Below, one piece after another: positions 50,229 to 59,136 of a DNA stretch of 64,000 bases. Position numbers and translations under genes: made by a program. The notes under the pieces were generated by a model, which made no database searches, had not been told where the DNA came from, and saw only the letters and a list, made by a program, of their open reading frames with translations. Origin of the DNA: Poriferisodalis sp965208485 (GTDB lineage: Bacteria > Actinomycetota > Acidimicrobiia > Acidimicrobiales > Poriferisodalaceae); contig NZ_OZ242344.1 of assembly GCF_965208485.1 (NCBI RefSeq), positions 4,154,001-4,218,000 of the forward strand. The letters are read 5' to 3'. How positions within the stretch are numbered: the stretch's first letter is position 1; each line of letters opens with the position of its first letter.

Positions 50229-51776
50229 ATGGGCGAGCCCTGCGACCTATCTGCGAGCCGGGCGCGGGCGCTGCTGGAGGCCAGCGAGCTGTCAGCGACA
50301 GAGCTGCTGGAGTCGTGCTTGGCACGCGCCGACGCCACGGACGGCGCGGTGAACGCGCTCGTCACCCGCGACGACGATGCGGCACGCGCAGCAGCCCGGC
50401 AGATCGACGGTGCACGTGCCCAAGGCGAGCCGCTGGGACCGCTGGCAGGACTACCGGTGGCGATCAAGGACATCCAAGCCACGGCCGGACTGACCACCAC
50501 CTACGGCGCCGTGCCATTCACCGACAACGTGCCGGTCGCCGACGACGGGATCGTGGCGAGGGTGCGAGCAGCCGGCGCCGTCATCATCGGCAAGACGAAC
50601 ACGCCAGAGCTGAGCATCGGCGCCAACACGGTGAATCGCCTCTTCGGCGCCACCGGCAATCCCTTCGATCCCTCGCTGACCTGCGGAGGCAGCTCCGGCG
50701 GCTCGGCGGTGGCGTTGGCCTGCGGGATGGCGCCGCTCGCAACGGGGTCGGATCACGGCGGCAGTCTGCGCATCCCGGCCTCGTACTGCGGGGTCGTCGC
50801 CCACCGGTCCACGCCCGGCACCGTCGCGCACGACGAACGCACGATCGGGCGGACCAACTACAGCGTGCAGGGACCGATGGCCCGCACAGTCGCCGACGCG
50901 GCGCTGCTGCTGTCGGTGGTCGCCGGCCGCGATCGCGCTGCCCGCCGTGATCCCATGGCATTCCCGCTCGACGCAGCCGCGTTCGCCGATCTGCACGGCG
51001 TCGACGCCTCATCGCTGAAGGTCGGCGTCAGTGCCGACCTCGGCGGCTTGCCGGTCTCCGGAGCTGTCAAGACTGCGTTCGCCGACCGTGTCGAACGACT
51101 GGCCGGCATCGTCGCTTCGGTCGAAGAAGCCGACATCGATCTCAGCGATGCGCTCGACGTGGACTGGCAGCTCCGCTCGGACATCTTTGCCACCAACTAT
51201 CACCGCAGCATTCACCGGTTCGATCCCGATGCCGCTGGGCCCGACGGCGGCTTCAACCCCAATATCCGCGCCACCTACGACGAGGCGCTGCGGACGACGG
51301 TGCTGGACATCGCGAAGGCGCGACGCCGCCAAGTCGAGCTGTACCGGGCGACCGACGCGCTGTTCGACACGTTCGACGTCGTGATCTGCCCGGGAGTGAG
51401 CGTGCCGCCGTTCGACTGGCACCAGCTCTATCCCGCCGAGATCGACGGGCAGCCAGTGCGCAACTACATGGCATGGCTCGGCCTGTCGGCGGCGCTCACG
51501 GTGGTGGGCCATCCGGTGACCGCGTTGCCGTGCGGTCTCGATGGCCAGGGCACCCCGTTCGGCCTGCAGATCGTCGGCCCTGGCTACAGCGACCGCCGGC
51601 TGCTGGGCATCGCCGCGGCGTTGGAGGCCGCTTTCGCCGACGACCCGACCATGGCGCGGCCCGTGCCTGATGTGCACTGGCTGGAGAACGTGGAGACCAG
51701 ATGCAGGACCGAAGGACGGATGGTCCACTCAGCCGCGCCGTCGCAGCAGGGAGCCGCCGCAAACTCAGGTCAGTGA
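50229..51776 (+). CDS. Amidase (amidase-signature family)
   Basis: 515 residues. The Ser-cisSer-Lys triad is present: Lys in 'LPVAIKDIQATAGL', the Gly/Ser motif 'CGGSSGGSAVALACG', and the nucleophile Ser in 'GSDHGGSLRIPASYCG'. It hydrolyses a carboxylic amide to acid and ammonia or amine. The ATG at 50229 was chosen by homology. The 3' end overlaps the 3' end of the opposite hydantoinase gene by 12 bases. Context with hydantoinase and dimethylformamidase-like genes suggests amide-nitrogen use. Confidence 0.92.
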   Translation: MGEPCDLSASRARALLEASELSATELLESCLARADATDGAVNALVTRDDDAARAAARQIDGARAQGEPLGPLAGLPVAIKDIQATAGLTTTYGAVPFTDNVPVADDGIVARVRAAGAVIIGKTNTPELSIGANTVNRLFGATGNPFDPSLTCGGSSGGSAVALACGMAPLATGSDHGGSLRIPASYCGVVAHRSTPGTVAHDERTIGRTNYSVQGPMARTVADAALLLSVVAGRDRAARRDPMAFPLDAAAFADLHGVDASSLKVGVSADLGGLPVSGAVKTAFADRVERLAGIVASVEEADIDLSDALDVDWQLRSDIFATNYHRSIHRFDPDAAGPDGGFNPNIRATYDEALRTTVLDIAKARRRQVELYRATDALFDTFDVVICPGVSVPPFDWHQLYPAEIDGQPVRNYMAWLGLSAALTVVGHPVTALPCGLDGQGTPFGLQIVGPGYSDRRLLGIAAALEAAFADDPTMARPVPDVHWLENVETRCRTEGRMVHSAAPSQQGAAANSGQ

Positions 51777-54206
51777 GGGCCGGCCGGCGGCGGTGACCCG
51801 CAGTGTCGCCTCGACGAAGAGCTCGCGGCCATTGCTCGGGGCAGTGCGGGTCAGGAAGTCGACGGTGATCTCGGGATCGAGCGCGCCCGCCTCGGTCGCC
51901 TCGGCTCTCGCAGCTTCGACTGCCTGCGCTGTTGCCCACTCCCGGGCTTCGGACAGGCTGTGCCAGATCGGCGGATCCTCGCCCCAATGCGCCCGGTAAC
52001 TGCCGCGGCGGGGAGCCGTCACGGTGACGTGCTTGGTGATCCGTATGCGTGCCACCGCTGCGCCCACGGCATTCGCGACCTCGGCGTGAGGGGGGACTAC
52101 TGAGACCGTGCCCAGCAGATCTGCGATCAGGGGCGCATAGGTCACGGCGGGCGCGCCGATGACGACGATCGGGACGGCCGCGCCGGCGTCGATGCGAGCG
52201 AGTGGCGCCGGATCGGACTGTTCCGGTACGACATCGCCGGCCACGGGCACACCTGCGGACGTGCCGCCGTCAAGCAGGCCCCAGAGCGGGCTTGCGCCGC
52301 TGCGCGCTGCGTCATCGGGCGGCAGGTCGTCGGACGCTGTGCCATCGGACGCTGTGCCATCCGTCGCCGCGCCGCCAGACGCAGCGCCAGGGGACAGGGC
52401 CGCGGCGGGACGGCCGAGGGTGCGCTGCCGGCGGTCGAGAGCTGCCTGGGTGAGCGGCCGCCGAATCTCGGTGGGGACAATGCCGTCAGAACTGAGCGCC
52501 ACGCCCAGCAGCGCCTCTGCGGCATCGCGCAGCACCACCTGCAGCACCCGGCGCGACAACTCGACGGCCCCCGTGCCGATGTCGACGCCGTAGCGGTCGC
52601 GCTGGCGGCTGAACAGCTCACTGCCCAGCCGCGCCGCCTCTGCATCGCCCACCGCTTCCGCATCGACCAAGCCGAGCACGACGCAGGCATCGGTCGGCGT
52701 CAGCGCCGCGCGCCGCAGCGCGCCGCCGCGTTCGAGCCGTCCCAGCGCACCACGCCAGCGGGCCGATCGCTTCAGGTCCGCCAGCTGGAGCGCCCCGCCC
52801 GCCGCCCGCACCAGCCGCAGGACCTCGCCATCGATGCCGTCCGCTCCCTCACTGCCGCCGGCGCCGTCGTCGGTCCCCCCGGGTCTCGCGTCGAGCAGGA
52901 CCTGTCCGAATTCGGTCAGCGGGGTGTCAGCGGAAAGCTGCTGCTGCAGCATTCCCAGCACGACATCGGGATGCCGCCGAGCGGCGACGCACAGCGGGAT
53001 GACCCGGCGCGGCCCGATGGCCAGCTCGCCGCTGGCGCCATCGGCGGGGATCCAGATCTCACTGTCTCCACCCAGCCCGACGGTCGTCGTGGGAAGCGCC
53101 GTCACCATCGTGGCGTGACCGGCCACGACGGCCGTGTCGTCTTCGCCGGAAAACCCCGCCGCCGCGACGCCGTCGCGGATCGCAGCGATGTCCGTCGTCG
53201 TGCCGCCGATGTCGGCGATGAGACAGGCCGCGTCGATGTCGAGTCCGCCCTCCGGTGCCGACATCGCGAGGTGGCGGGCGCCGATCACGCTCGCCGCGGG
53301 TCCGGAGAGCACCGTTTCGATGGGACGCAACGTCACGAAGTCAGCCCCGACGAGAGAGCCGTCGCCGCGTGCGACCATGAGCGGGGCGCTGAGTCCGAGC
53401 GATGCCATGGCTGCCCGGATCGCCTCGGCGAACCGCGCCGTGACCGAGATGAGCTGGGCGTTGAGCAGCGTCGTCACCGCGCGACGCGGGCCCCCAAGCC
53501 GTGGCGACAGCTCATGGCTGCACGTCACCGGCTTGCCGGTGAGCCGGCGTATGGCGTCACGCGCCGCCAGCTCGTGCGAGTTGTTGCGGACGCTGAACTG
53601 AGCCGCCACCGCGTACGCATCGACAGATCCGTCGATGCGTTCGGTGGCCCGATGCAGTTCGTCCAGGTCCAAGGGGGCACGCATGTCACCTTGGGCGGTG
53701 TGGCCGCCGTCCACCAGCACCACCGGTGCAGACCCCAGATTCCCGCCCAGGCGCTCCTGCTCTGGGCCGCTGCCCCGCTCACCGGACGGGGAGTCCGCCC
53801 GCATGCCGCCTCGCCGGGCGCTGCCCACTCCCAGACCGACGCGCCCCAGCTGTTCGGGTTCGAATCCGATGGCGACCAAGCCGGCGGGACGCCCCGCGCC
53901 CTCCACGAGCGCGTTCGTCGCCAGCGTCGTCGAGACCGCCACCAGCCCGATGTCGGCTGCACTCGGGCCGTCGTCTGCCGGATCGGCTGGATCGGCTGAA
54001 CCGTCGCCTCCCGCGAGCACGCGCGTCATCGCCTCGACCACACAGCTGTAGAGGTCGTCGTGCCTGGTCGGGGTCTTGGCAGCCGCCACGACGCGGTCGG
54101 CAGCCCCATCGGCGTCGAATGCGTACACGACGGCGTCGGTGAACGTGCCGCCGGTGTCGATGCCCAAACAGAAGCGGCCTGGCGCCGGCCCGAGCGGTGT
54201 CGTCAC
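51765..54206 (-). CDS. Hydantoinase/oxoprolinase A-type subunit (HyuA) with low-complexity inserts
   Basis: 813 residues, longer than the usual 680-700. N-terminal 'CLGIDTGGTFTDAVVYAFD', the phosphate-site 'VSTTLATNALVEGAGR', 'PIETVLSGPAASVIGARHLA' and 'LIADIGGTTTDIAAIRDG' are the ATP-grasping signatures of HyuA. Extra Asp/Gly/Ala-rich stretches occur (for example GTASDGTASDD near residue 635, from a 15-bp repeat). It cleaves a cyclic amide with ATP, normally with a HyuB subunit, which is not in the window. The GTG at 54206 starts the conserved part. Confidence 0.85.
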   Translation of the reverse strand: MTTPLGPAPGRFCLGIDTGGTFTDAVVYAFDADGAADRVVAAAKTPTRHDDLYSCVVEAMTRVLAGGDGSADPADPADDGPSAADIGLVAVSTTLATNALVEGAGRPAGLVAIGFEPEQLGRVGLGVGSARRGGMRADSPSGERGSGPEQERLGGNLGSAPVVLVDGGHTAQGDMRAPLDLDELHRATERIDGSVDAYAVAAQFSVRNNSHELAARDAIRRLTGKPVTCSHELSPRLGGPRRAVTTLLNAQLISVTARFAEAIRAAMASLGLSAPLMVARGDGSLVGADFVTLRPIETVLSGPAASVIGARHLAMSAPEGGLDIDAACLIADIGGTTTDIAAIRDGVAAAGFSGEDDTAVVAGHATMVTALPTTTVGLGGDSEIWIPADGASGELAIGPRRVIPLCVAARRHPDVVLGMLQQQLSADTPLTEFGQVLLDARPGGTDDGAGGSEGADGIDGEVLRLVRAAGGALQLADLKRSARWRGALGRLERGGALRRAALTPTDACVVLGLVDAEAVGDAEAARLGSELFSRQRDRYGVDIGTGAVELSRRVLQVVLRDAAEALLGVALSSDGIVPTEIRRPLTQAALDRRQRTLGRPAAALSPGAASGGAATDGTASDGTASDDLPPDDAARSGASPLWGLLDGGTSAGVPVAGDVVPEQSDPAPLARIDAGAAVPIVVIGAPAVTYAPLIADLLGTVSVVPPHAEVANAVGAAVARIRITKHVTVTAPRRGSYRAHWGEDPPIWHSLSEAREWATAQAVEAARAEATEAGALDPEITVDFLTRTAPSNGRELFVEATLRVTAAGRPSLT

Positions 54207-54373
54207 TGCAGAAAGTGTGCCAGCGAGAAGCCTGCGGGTGCAGCGACCTGCGGGTCGAGTGGACTCGATCGCTCGCGTCGGTGAGACTGCGGGCACGGCG
54301 GTCAGCCGCACTGTCCCCGGTGCCATGGCAACCGCCCGTCCACCAACGAAGGCAGTGGCGCAGGGAGGAACCC

Positions 54374-54781
54374 ATGGGTGTCAAGTCAGTGAACGAGATG
54401 GTTGCGGAGGCCAAGACCCGCATCGACAACATCTCGCCGACGGAGGCGCACCGGCGCGTCATCGAGGAGAACGCCTTGATCGTCGACATCCGCGATGTCC
54501 GGGAGCTCCAGCGCGACGGCGCCATCGTGGGCTCGACGCACGCGCCCCGCGGCATGCTCGAGTTCTGGGTGTCGCCCGAGTCGCCGTACACCAAGGCGGA
54601 GTTCCAAGAAGGCCGAGAGCTCATCTTGAGCTGTGCGGCTGGTGGCCGGTCCGCCCTGTCTGCTGACACGCTGCAGGACATGGGAGTGGCCAAGGTCAGC
54701 CATATCGAGACCGGCTTCGCCGGCTGGCGAGCTGACGGGTTCGCAGTCACCGACTACGACACCTTCCGGTCGCAGCGCTGA
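54374..54781 (+). CDS. Rhodanese-like sulfurtransferase
   Basis: 135 residues, a single rhodanese domain. The active-site loop is 'ILSCAAGGRSALSADTL' with the persulfide-bearing Cys; 'DIRDVRELQRDGAIVGSTHA' and 'GFAGWRADGFAV' complete the fold. Moves sulfur or handles other anions. Good ribosome site cagggagg before ATG 54374. It is 37 bases upstream of the dimethylformamidase-like gene and likely co-transcribed. Confidence 0.9.
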   Translation: MGVKSVNEMVAEAKTRIDNISPTEAHRRVIEENALIVDIRDVRELQRDGAIVGSTHAPRGMLEFWVSPESPYTKAEFQEGRELILSCAAGGRSALSADTLQDMGVAKVSHIETGFAGWRADGFAVTDYDTFRSQR

Positions 54782-54818
54782 TCACCGCGGGATTGCCTGC
54801 CCAGTTGAGGTCACAGCG

Positions 54819-57074
54819 GTGACGGACACTGACGCGCCCGAGGCCAAGCAGGTCACCGGCTATTGCGAGCCGTGGTCGCTGCGCGCCGGTGAGACCGTGC
54901 GCCTGATGGCGTCGAGCCACAGGCCCGGCCGGGCAGAGGTCGACGTCACGCGGCTCGTCTGCGGCGACCCCACCCGCTACGGACCAGGCTTCGACGAACG
55001 CCCCGCTCTCGCAGTCGACAGCTGGTCAGTCGAGCTCGACGAACAGCCGCTCACGCCCGGCTCGTACGGCGTCGCGTCCCTCGACGGCCTAGTGGACGGA
55101 AGACGTGTGAGCTTGCAGGCATGGGTGATGCCGACACTGCCTGATCGGTCGGCGTGCATCGCGACGCTGACGGCTCGGTCCGCAGAGGCACCTCAGGGAT
55201 CGGCAAGCACCGAAGTCCTGCGGCTCGAACTCGACGACGGTCGGGCGGTCGCGGTGAGCTCGGCAGCCGGGCCGGAGACTCGCGTCGTCATCGACGAGGT
55301 GCCGCTCACCCGCAGCCGGTGGTATCTGATCGCAGCCGATCTCGACGTTGAGGCGGGGACGCTGAGCGCCGTGCTGGTGACGCCACGCTCGGATTCGCCT
55401 GGTCGCGACGCCGTCGAAGGAGACCGGCTCAGCGACACGTCTGCAAGAGACCTGTCTTCGGGTTGGGCCACGCAAGCCGATCACGGCGTGCGAGAGGTGA
55501 CGACCTTGGGATCGACGGTGCCAGCCGCGGGGGTCGCGTCAGCTGAGCTGTGGCTGGGTGCCGGTCCTCGCGGCGAACGATTCGACGGCCGCATCGCGAG
55601 GCCGATGCTGAGGTGGGGCGACACCACCGCCCGCTGGGATCTCAGCGCCGACATGGCTGGTCGCACGGTGACGGCCGGCGAGGAAGCCGCCGGACCGCTC
55701 GTGCTGCACCAGCTGCCGACCCGTGGGATCACGGGGCCTGCATGGGACGGGTCAGCGCACCGATGGTCCGGCAATCCAGCGCACTACGACGCCATCCACT
55801 TCCACCACGACGACCTGTACGACGCAGGCTGGGAGACCACCGTCGAGGCGACGTTGCCGGAGGACCTGCCGAGCGGGATCTACGCCTTTCGGGTGCGCAG
55901 CGACGTCGGCGAGGACCGCGTGCCGTTCTTCGTCCGCCCCGCTGCGGGCGCGCGCACCGTCGATGTGGCGCTGCTGATGCCGACCGCCACGTACATGGCC
56001 TACGCGAACCACCGGATGCTGATCGACGGCGCCGACTTCATGTCCACGCGCACCAAGCTGCGGCCGGAGCACGCCTATGTCCGGGATCACCCCGAGCTCG
56101 GCCTCAGCCACTACGAGAAGCACCCCGATGGCAGCGGCGTCATGTTCAGCTCACGCCGTCGGCCCGTGCTGAACCTGCGCCCCGGCGCGGACGGCTGGAA
56201 CTTCACGCCCGACACCGACATCAACGCCTTCCTCGAGCACCTCGAGGTCGGCCACGACATCGTGACCGACGAGGACCTGCATGCCGACGGCCTGGCTGCC
56301 GTCGCGCCCTACCGGGTGCTGGTGACCGGCAGCCACCCCGAGTACTGGTCCACAGCGATGCTGGACGTGCTGGCCGACTGGCAACGCAACGGCGGCCGGC
56401 TCATGTACCTGGGCGGGAACGGCTTCTACTGGCGGGTGGCGTTCAGCGACGACTGGCCGGGGGCCATCGAGCTGCGCCGCGCAGAGGACGGCGTGCGGAA
56501 CTGGCAGACGGGGCCGGGGGAGAGCTACCACGCGTGGGGCGGCGAGTACGGGGGGCTGTGGCGCCGGCAGGGCCGTGCCCCCAACGAGATCTGCGGCATC
56601 GGATTTGCCGCGCAGGGCTTTGAGAAGGCCACGTACTTCGTCCGGGATCCCGGAGCGGACAGCTCGCGGGCGGCGTGGATCCTCGACGGGGTGCCCGGTG
56701 AGCACATCGGCACCTCCGGGCTGGGCGGCGGCGCGGCCGGGCAGGAGGTCGATCGCTACGACGTGGGCTTGGGCTCACCGGCCCATGCCGTCGTGCTGGC
56801 CTCGGCCACCACGTTCGGGCCCGACATGCTGCGCACCAAGGAAGAGTTCGAAGGCTCGGTGTACTTCCCCACGCCCGACCCGATGGTGCGTGCCGACATA
56901 GTCTTCTACGAGACGCCCGGCGGCGGCGCGGTGTTCTCGGTCGGCTCGATCTCGTGGTTCGGTGCCTTGGCGCGCGATGGCTATGACAACGACATCGCAC
57001 GCATCACGGCCAACGTGTTGCGACGCTTCGCTGACCCCGAACCGTTTGGGTCGCCGCCGCTGCCGCGGAGCTGA
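54819..57074 (+). CDS. N,N-dimethylformamidase large-subunit-like protein
   Basis: 751 residues. The N-terminal half includes a LamG/concanavalin-like region (about 80-290, 'SLQAWVMPTLPDRSACIATL'). The C-terminal half resembles the DMFase large subunit: 'MPTATYMAYANHRM', 'HYEKHPDGSGVMFSSRRRP', 'NAFLEHLEVGHDIVTDEDLH' and 'VLVTGSHPEYWSTAMLDVL'. The HPE in the last motif fits the reported His/Glu iron ligands of DMFase. The small subunit is absent. It could hydrolyse formamides or another amide. GTG 54819 has ttgagg upstream. The stop lies in a duplicated 22-bp segment. Confidence 0.78.
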   Translation: MTDTDAPEAKQVTGYCEPWSLRAGETVRLMASSHRPGRAEVDVTRLVCGDPTRYGPGFDERPALAVDSWSVELDEQPLTPGSYGVASLDGLVDGRRVSLQAWVMPTLPDRSACIATLTARSAEAPQGSASTEVLRLELDDGRAVAVSSAAGPETRVVIDEVPLTRSRWYLIAADLDVEAGTLSAVLVTPRSDSPGRDAVEGDRLSDTSARDLSSGWATQADHGVREVTTLGSTVPAAGVASAELWLGAGPRGERFDGRIARPMLRWGDTTARWDLSADMAGRTVTAGEEAAGPLVLHQLPTRGITGPAWDGSAHRWSGNPAHYDAIHFHHDDLYDAGWETTVEATLPEDLPSGIYAFRVRSDVGEDRVPFFVRPAAGARTVDVALLMPTATYMAYANHRMLIDGADFMSTRTKLRPEHAYVRDHPELGLSHYEKHPDGSGVMFSSRRRPVLNLRPGADGWNFTPDTDINAFLEHLEVGHDIVTDEDLHADGLAAVAPYRVLVTGSHPEYWSTAMLDVLADWQRNGGRLMYLGGNGFYWRVAFSDDWPGAIELRRAEDGVRNWQTGPGESYHAWGGEYGGLWRRQGRAPNEICGIGFAAQGFEKATYFVRDPGADSSRAAWILDGVPGEHIGTSGLGGGAAGQEVDRYDVGLGSPAHAVVLASATTFGPDMLRTKEEFEGSVYFPTPDPMVRADIVFYETPGGGAVFSVGSISWFGALARDGYDNDIARITANVLRRFADPEPFGSPPLPRS

Positions 57075-57128
57075 GCCTGTACTGTCGCGGAGCTGAGCCT
57101 GTACTGCGTCAGCGGACTGCGTCAGCGG
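57065..57128. repeat. 22-bp x2 and 13-bp x2 tandem duplications between convergent stops
   Basis: gcggagctgagcctgtactg occurs at 57065 and 57087 (period 22); the first copy holds the stop of the dimethylformamidase-like gene. Then actgcgtcagcgg occurs twice back to back (57103, 57116), ending two bases before the stop of the reverse gene. Confidence 0.9.
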
Positions 57129-57129
57129 C

Positions 57130-57813
57130 TCACTCGTCGTCCTGCACGCGGGACATCAGCTCGCTGACCCGGTTCGCTGCGGGTGTGTAGGCCGGGTCGA
57201 CCTCGGGGCCGGGCACGAATTCGGGGAGTTCCACCCGCTCGGGTCCAGACGGAGCTTCTGTGCGTGCGGGAGGCATCGTCGGCGCCGCAGCCGGAGCTGG
57301 TGCGGCCTCAGCGGCAGGCGCCGGATCCGGTCCGGCAGGATCTGTCTCCGTCGCGGTCGGCCCAGTGCTCTCGGGTGCAGGAACGCCGGTCGCGTCGCGA
57401 GCGGACTTCGAGCGCGCCAGCATCGCCGCCAAGCGAGGATCGCCACCGGATTCCTCCGCGGCGCCGGGGGTCGGTGCCGGTTCGGGGCTGGCATCGGCGG
57501 CCGGTGTCTCAGCGCTCGCTGCGGGCAGCCCGCGTGACTCCGCAGCGGCGGCACGGGCCTCGGCGATGCGAGCGCGTTCGGTTGCCGCTGCGATTTCGGC
57601 GCGAGCCCGCTTGGTGAGAAACTGGGGCCATTCGGCCTGTGGCACCAGCTTGCCGTGCGCGACCGAGATGGCTTCGACGCCGTTGTCGAACCGGACGCGG
57701 TAGCGCTTGATGGCGAAACCGATACCCCGGCCGCACTTGCCGGGAGTGCCTTCGGGGACGCCGGGAAGGTCCTCGGTCACTACTACCCGGGTGCCGCGCT
57801 TGTACTCGCTCAT
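57130..57813 (-). CDS. Actinobacterial protein with N-terminal SH3-like domain and Pro/Ala-rich tail
   Basis: 227 residues. The first 55 ('KRGTRVVVTEDLPGVPEGTP' then 'KRYRVRFDNGVEAISV') resemble a small conserved beta-barrel domain common in Actinobacteria. The middle (65-100) is an Ala/Arg/Glu helix. Residues 95-200 are Pro/Ala/Glu-rich and disordered, ending with acidic 'MSRVQDDE'. No known function. The 140 bases upstream to the mod operon end show nothing else. Confidence 0.7.
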   Translation of the reverse strand: MSEYKRGTRVVVTEDLPGVPEGTPGKCGRGIGFAIKRYRVRFDNGVEAISVAHGKLVPQAEWPQFLTKRARAEIAAATERARIAEARAAAAESRGLPAASAETPAADASPEPAPTPGAAEESGGDPRLAAMLARSKSARDATGVPAPESTGPTATETDPAGPDPAPAAEAAPAPAAAPTMPPARTEAPSGPERVELPEFVPGPEVDPAYTPAANRVSELMSRVQDDE

Positions 57814-57957
57814 GACCCGGTTCCGCTGACACTCGCGCTCATCGCTGCGGGAGCGTATCGGCGAATGTGGACGGCTTCACCGGCCGGGCGCCTAGATTGC
57901 TTCGGCGTGAGCGAGCGGCGTTAACGGCTGAGCAGGGAGCACCGTCTACCGATCGGG

Positions 57958-59136
57958 CTAGTCGCGGCTGTCGGGGGCTAGCTCGACCTCGGTGGCTTTG
58001 ACCGACGCCCACAATGTGGTGCCGGGCCGGATCAGGAGTTCGTGCGCCGCCCCTGGCGTGATGTCCGCGGTGAGCGGCAGGGGAGCGCCGAGGAGTACAC
58101 GGGTGATGTCGCCCAGCGGCTCGACAGCGTCGGCCGTCGTGCGCCACACGTTGCGAGGGCTGCCGCTGGGCCGCTCGCGGTGCAGTGCGATGGACCGCGG
58201 GTGAATCGTGGCCACGACCGCCCCGAACATCGACGTGTCGGCAGCGTGCAGAACCACAGTCGGGCGGCGGGCGGCGGGCTGCGGCGCTGCGTCGGTAGTC
58301 GTCACCGTGATCTCGCCGTCGCGTGCGGTGCCGCGCACCAGGTTGATGCCCGACAGATCGGCGGCATAGGCGGTAGCCGGCGCTCGTCGCAGTTCGTCGG
58401 GTGTTCCCGACTGGGTGAGTCGCCCGTCCTCGAGGATGTGCACACGATCGGCCAGCACGAACGCGTCGGTCGGGTCGTGCGTGATCAACAGGCGGGGCAC
58501 GTCGCCGGTGCCGCGCGGCGGTGCCGGCGCAGTGGTGCCGCCGCCGTTGCGACCGCTGCTGAGGTGGGCCGCCAGATTGCGCCGCAGCCGGTTGCGAGCG
58601 GTCACGTCCAGCGATCCGAGCGGTTCGTCGGCAAGCAGCAGATCGGGACCGCAGGCGAGCGCCCGGGCGAGGGCCACCCGCTGGCGCTGACCGCCCGACA
58701 GCGCTCGGGGCCGCCGGTGACCGAGATCGCCGAGGTCCATCGCATCGAGCCAGGCCTGTGCATGCTCGTGAGCCTCGGATCGGCGCATGCCTCGAGCGGT
58801 CAAGCCGAAGGCAACGTTGTCGAGCGCGCTGAGATGCCGGAACAGGACCTGGTCCTGGAACATCACGCCGATGCGACGGTGTTCAGGCGCAATGAAGATG
58901 TCGGCATCAGGATCGTCGAGGACCCTGCCGGCAAGCCGGACCGTGCCGCCGCCCAGCGGCAGCAGCCCGGCGATGGCCGCGACGATCGTGGACTTGCCCG
59001 CTCCGTTGGGTCCGAGCAGTGCTGCGGTCTCGCCTGCGGCTACCTGCAACGACACATCCAGCTCGAAGTCGCCCCGAACCAGCCGTATGTCGGCCTCCAG
59101 CCCGCCGACGCGCGTCACGAGGAGATCAGCACTCAT
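57958..59136 (-). CDS. modC: Molybdate ABC transporter ATP-binding protein ModC
   Basis: 392 residues. Walker A 'GPNGAGKSTIVAAI', signature 'LSGGQRQRVALARALA', Walker B 'LLLADEPLGSLD', H-loop 'LLITHDPTDAFVLADRV'. The C-terminal part (about 270-385, 'GAVVATIHPRSIALHRERP') is a TOBE-type oxyanion-sensing domain. 'RRIGVMFQDQVLFRHLSALD' is typical of ModC. The ATG overlaps the modB stop (ATGA). It powers molybdate uptake. Confidence 0.92.
   Translation of the reverse strand: MSADLLVTRVGGLEADIRLVRGDFELDVSLQVAAGETAALLGPNGAGKSTIVAAIAGLLPLGGGTVRLAGRVLDDPDADIFIAPEHRRIGVMFQDQVLFRHLSALDNVAFGLTARGMRRSEAHEHAQAWLDAMDLGDLGHRRPRALSGGQRQRVALARALACGPDLLLADEPLGSLDVTARNRLRRNLAAHLSSGRNGGGTTAPAPPRGTGDVPRLLITHDPTDAFVLADRVHILEDGRLTQSGTPDELRRAPATAYAADLSGINLVRGTARDGEITVTTTDAAPQPAARRPTVVLHAADTSMFGAVVATIHPRSIALHRERPSGSPRNVWRTTADAVEPLGDITRVLLGAPLPLTADITPGAAHELLIRPGTTLWASVKATEVELAPDSRD

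Noticed and set aside
52300..52420. 15-bp coding repeat in hyuA as an independent element
   Set aside because: Only about two and a half copies, in frame and confined to a disordered insert; noted under hyuA instead.
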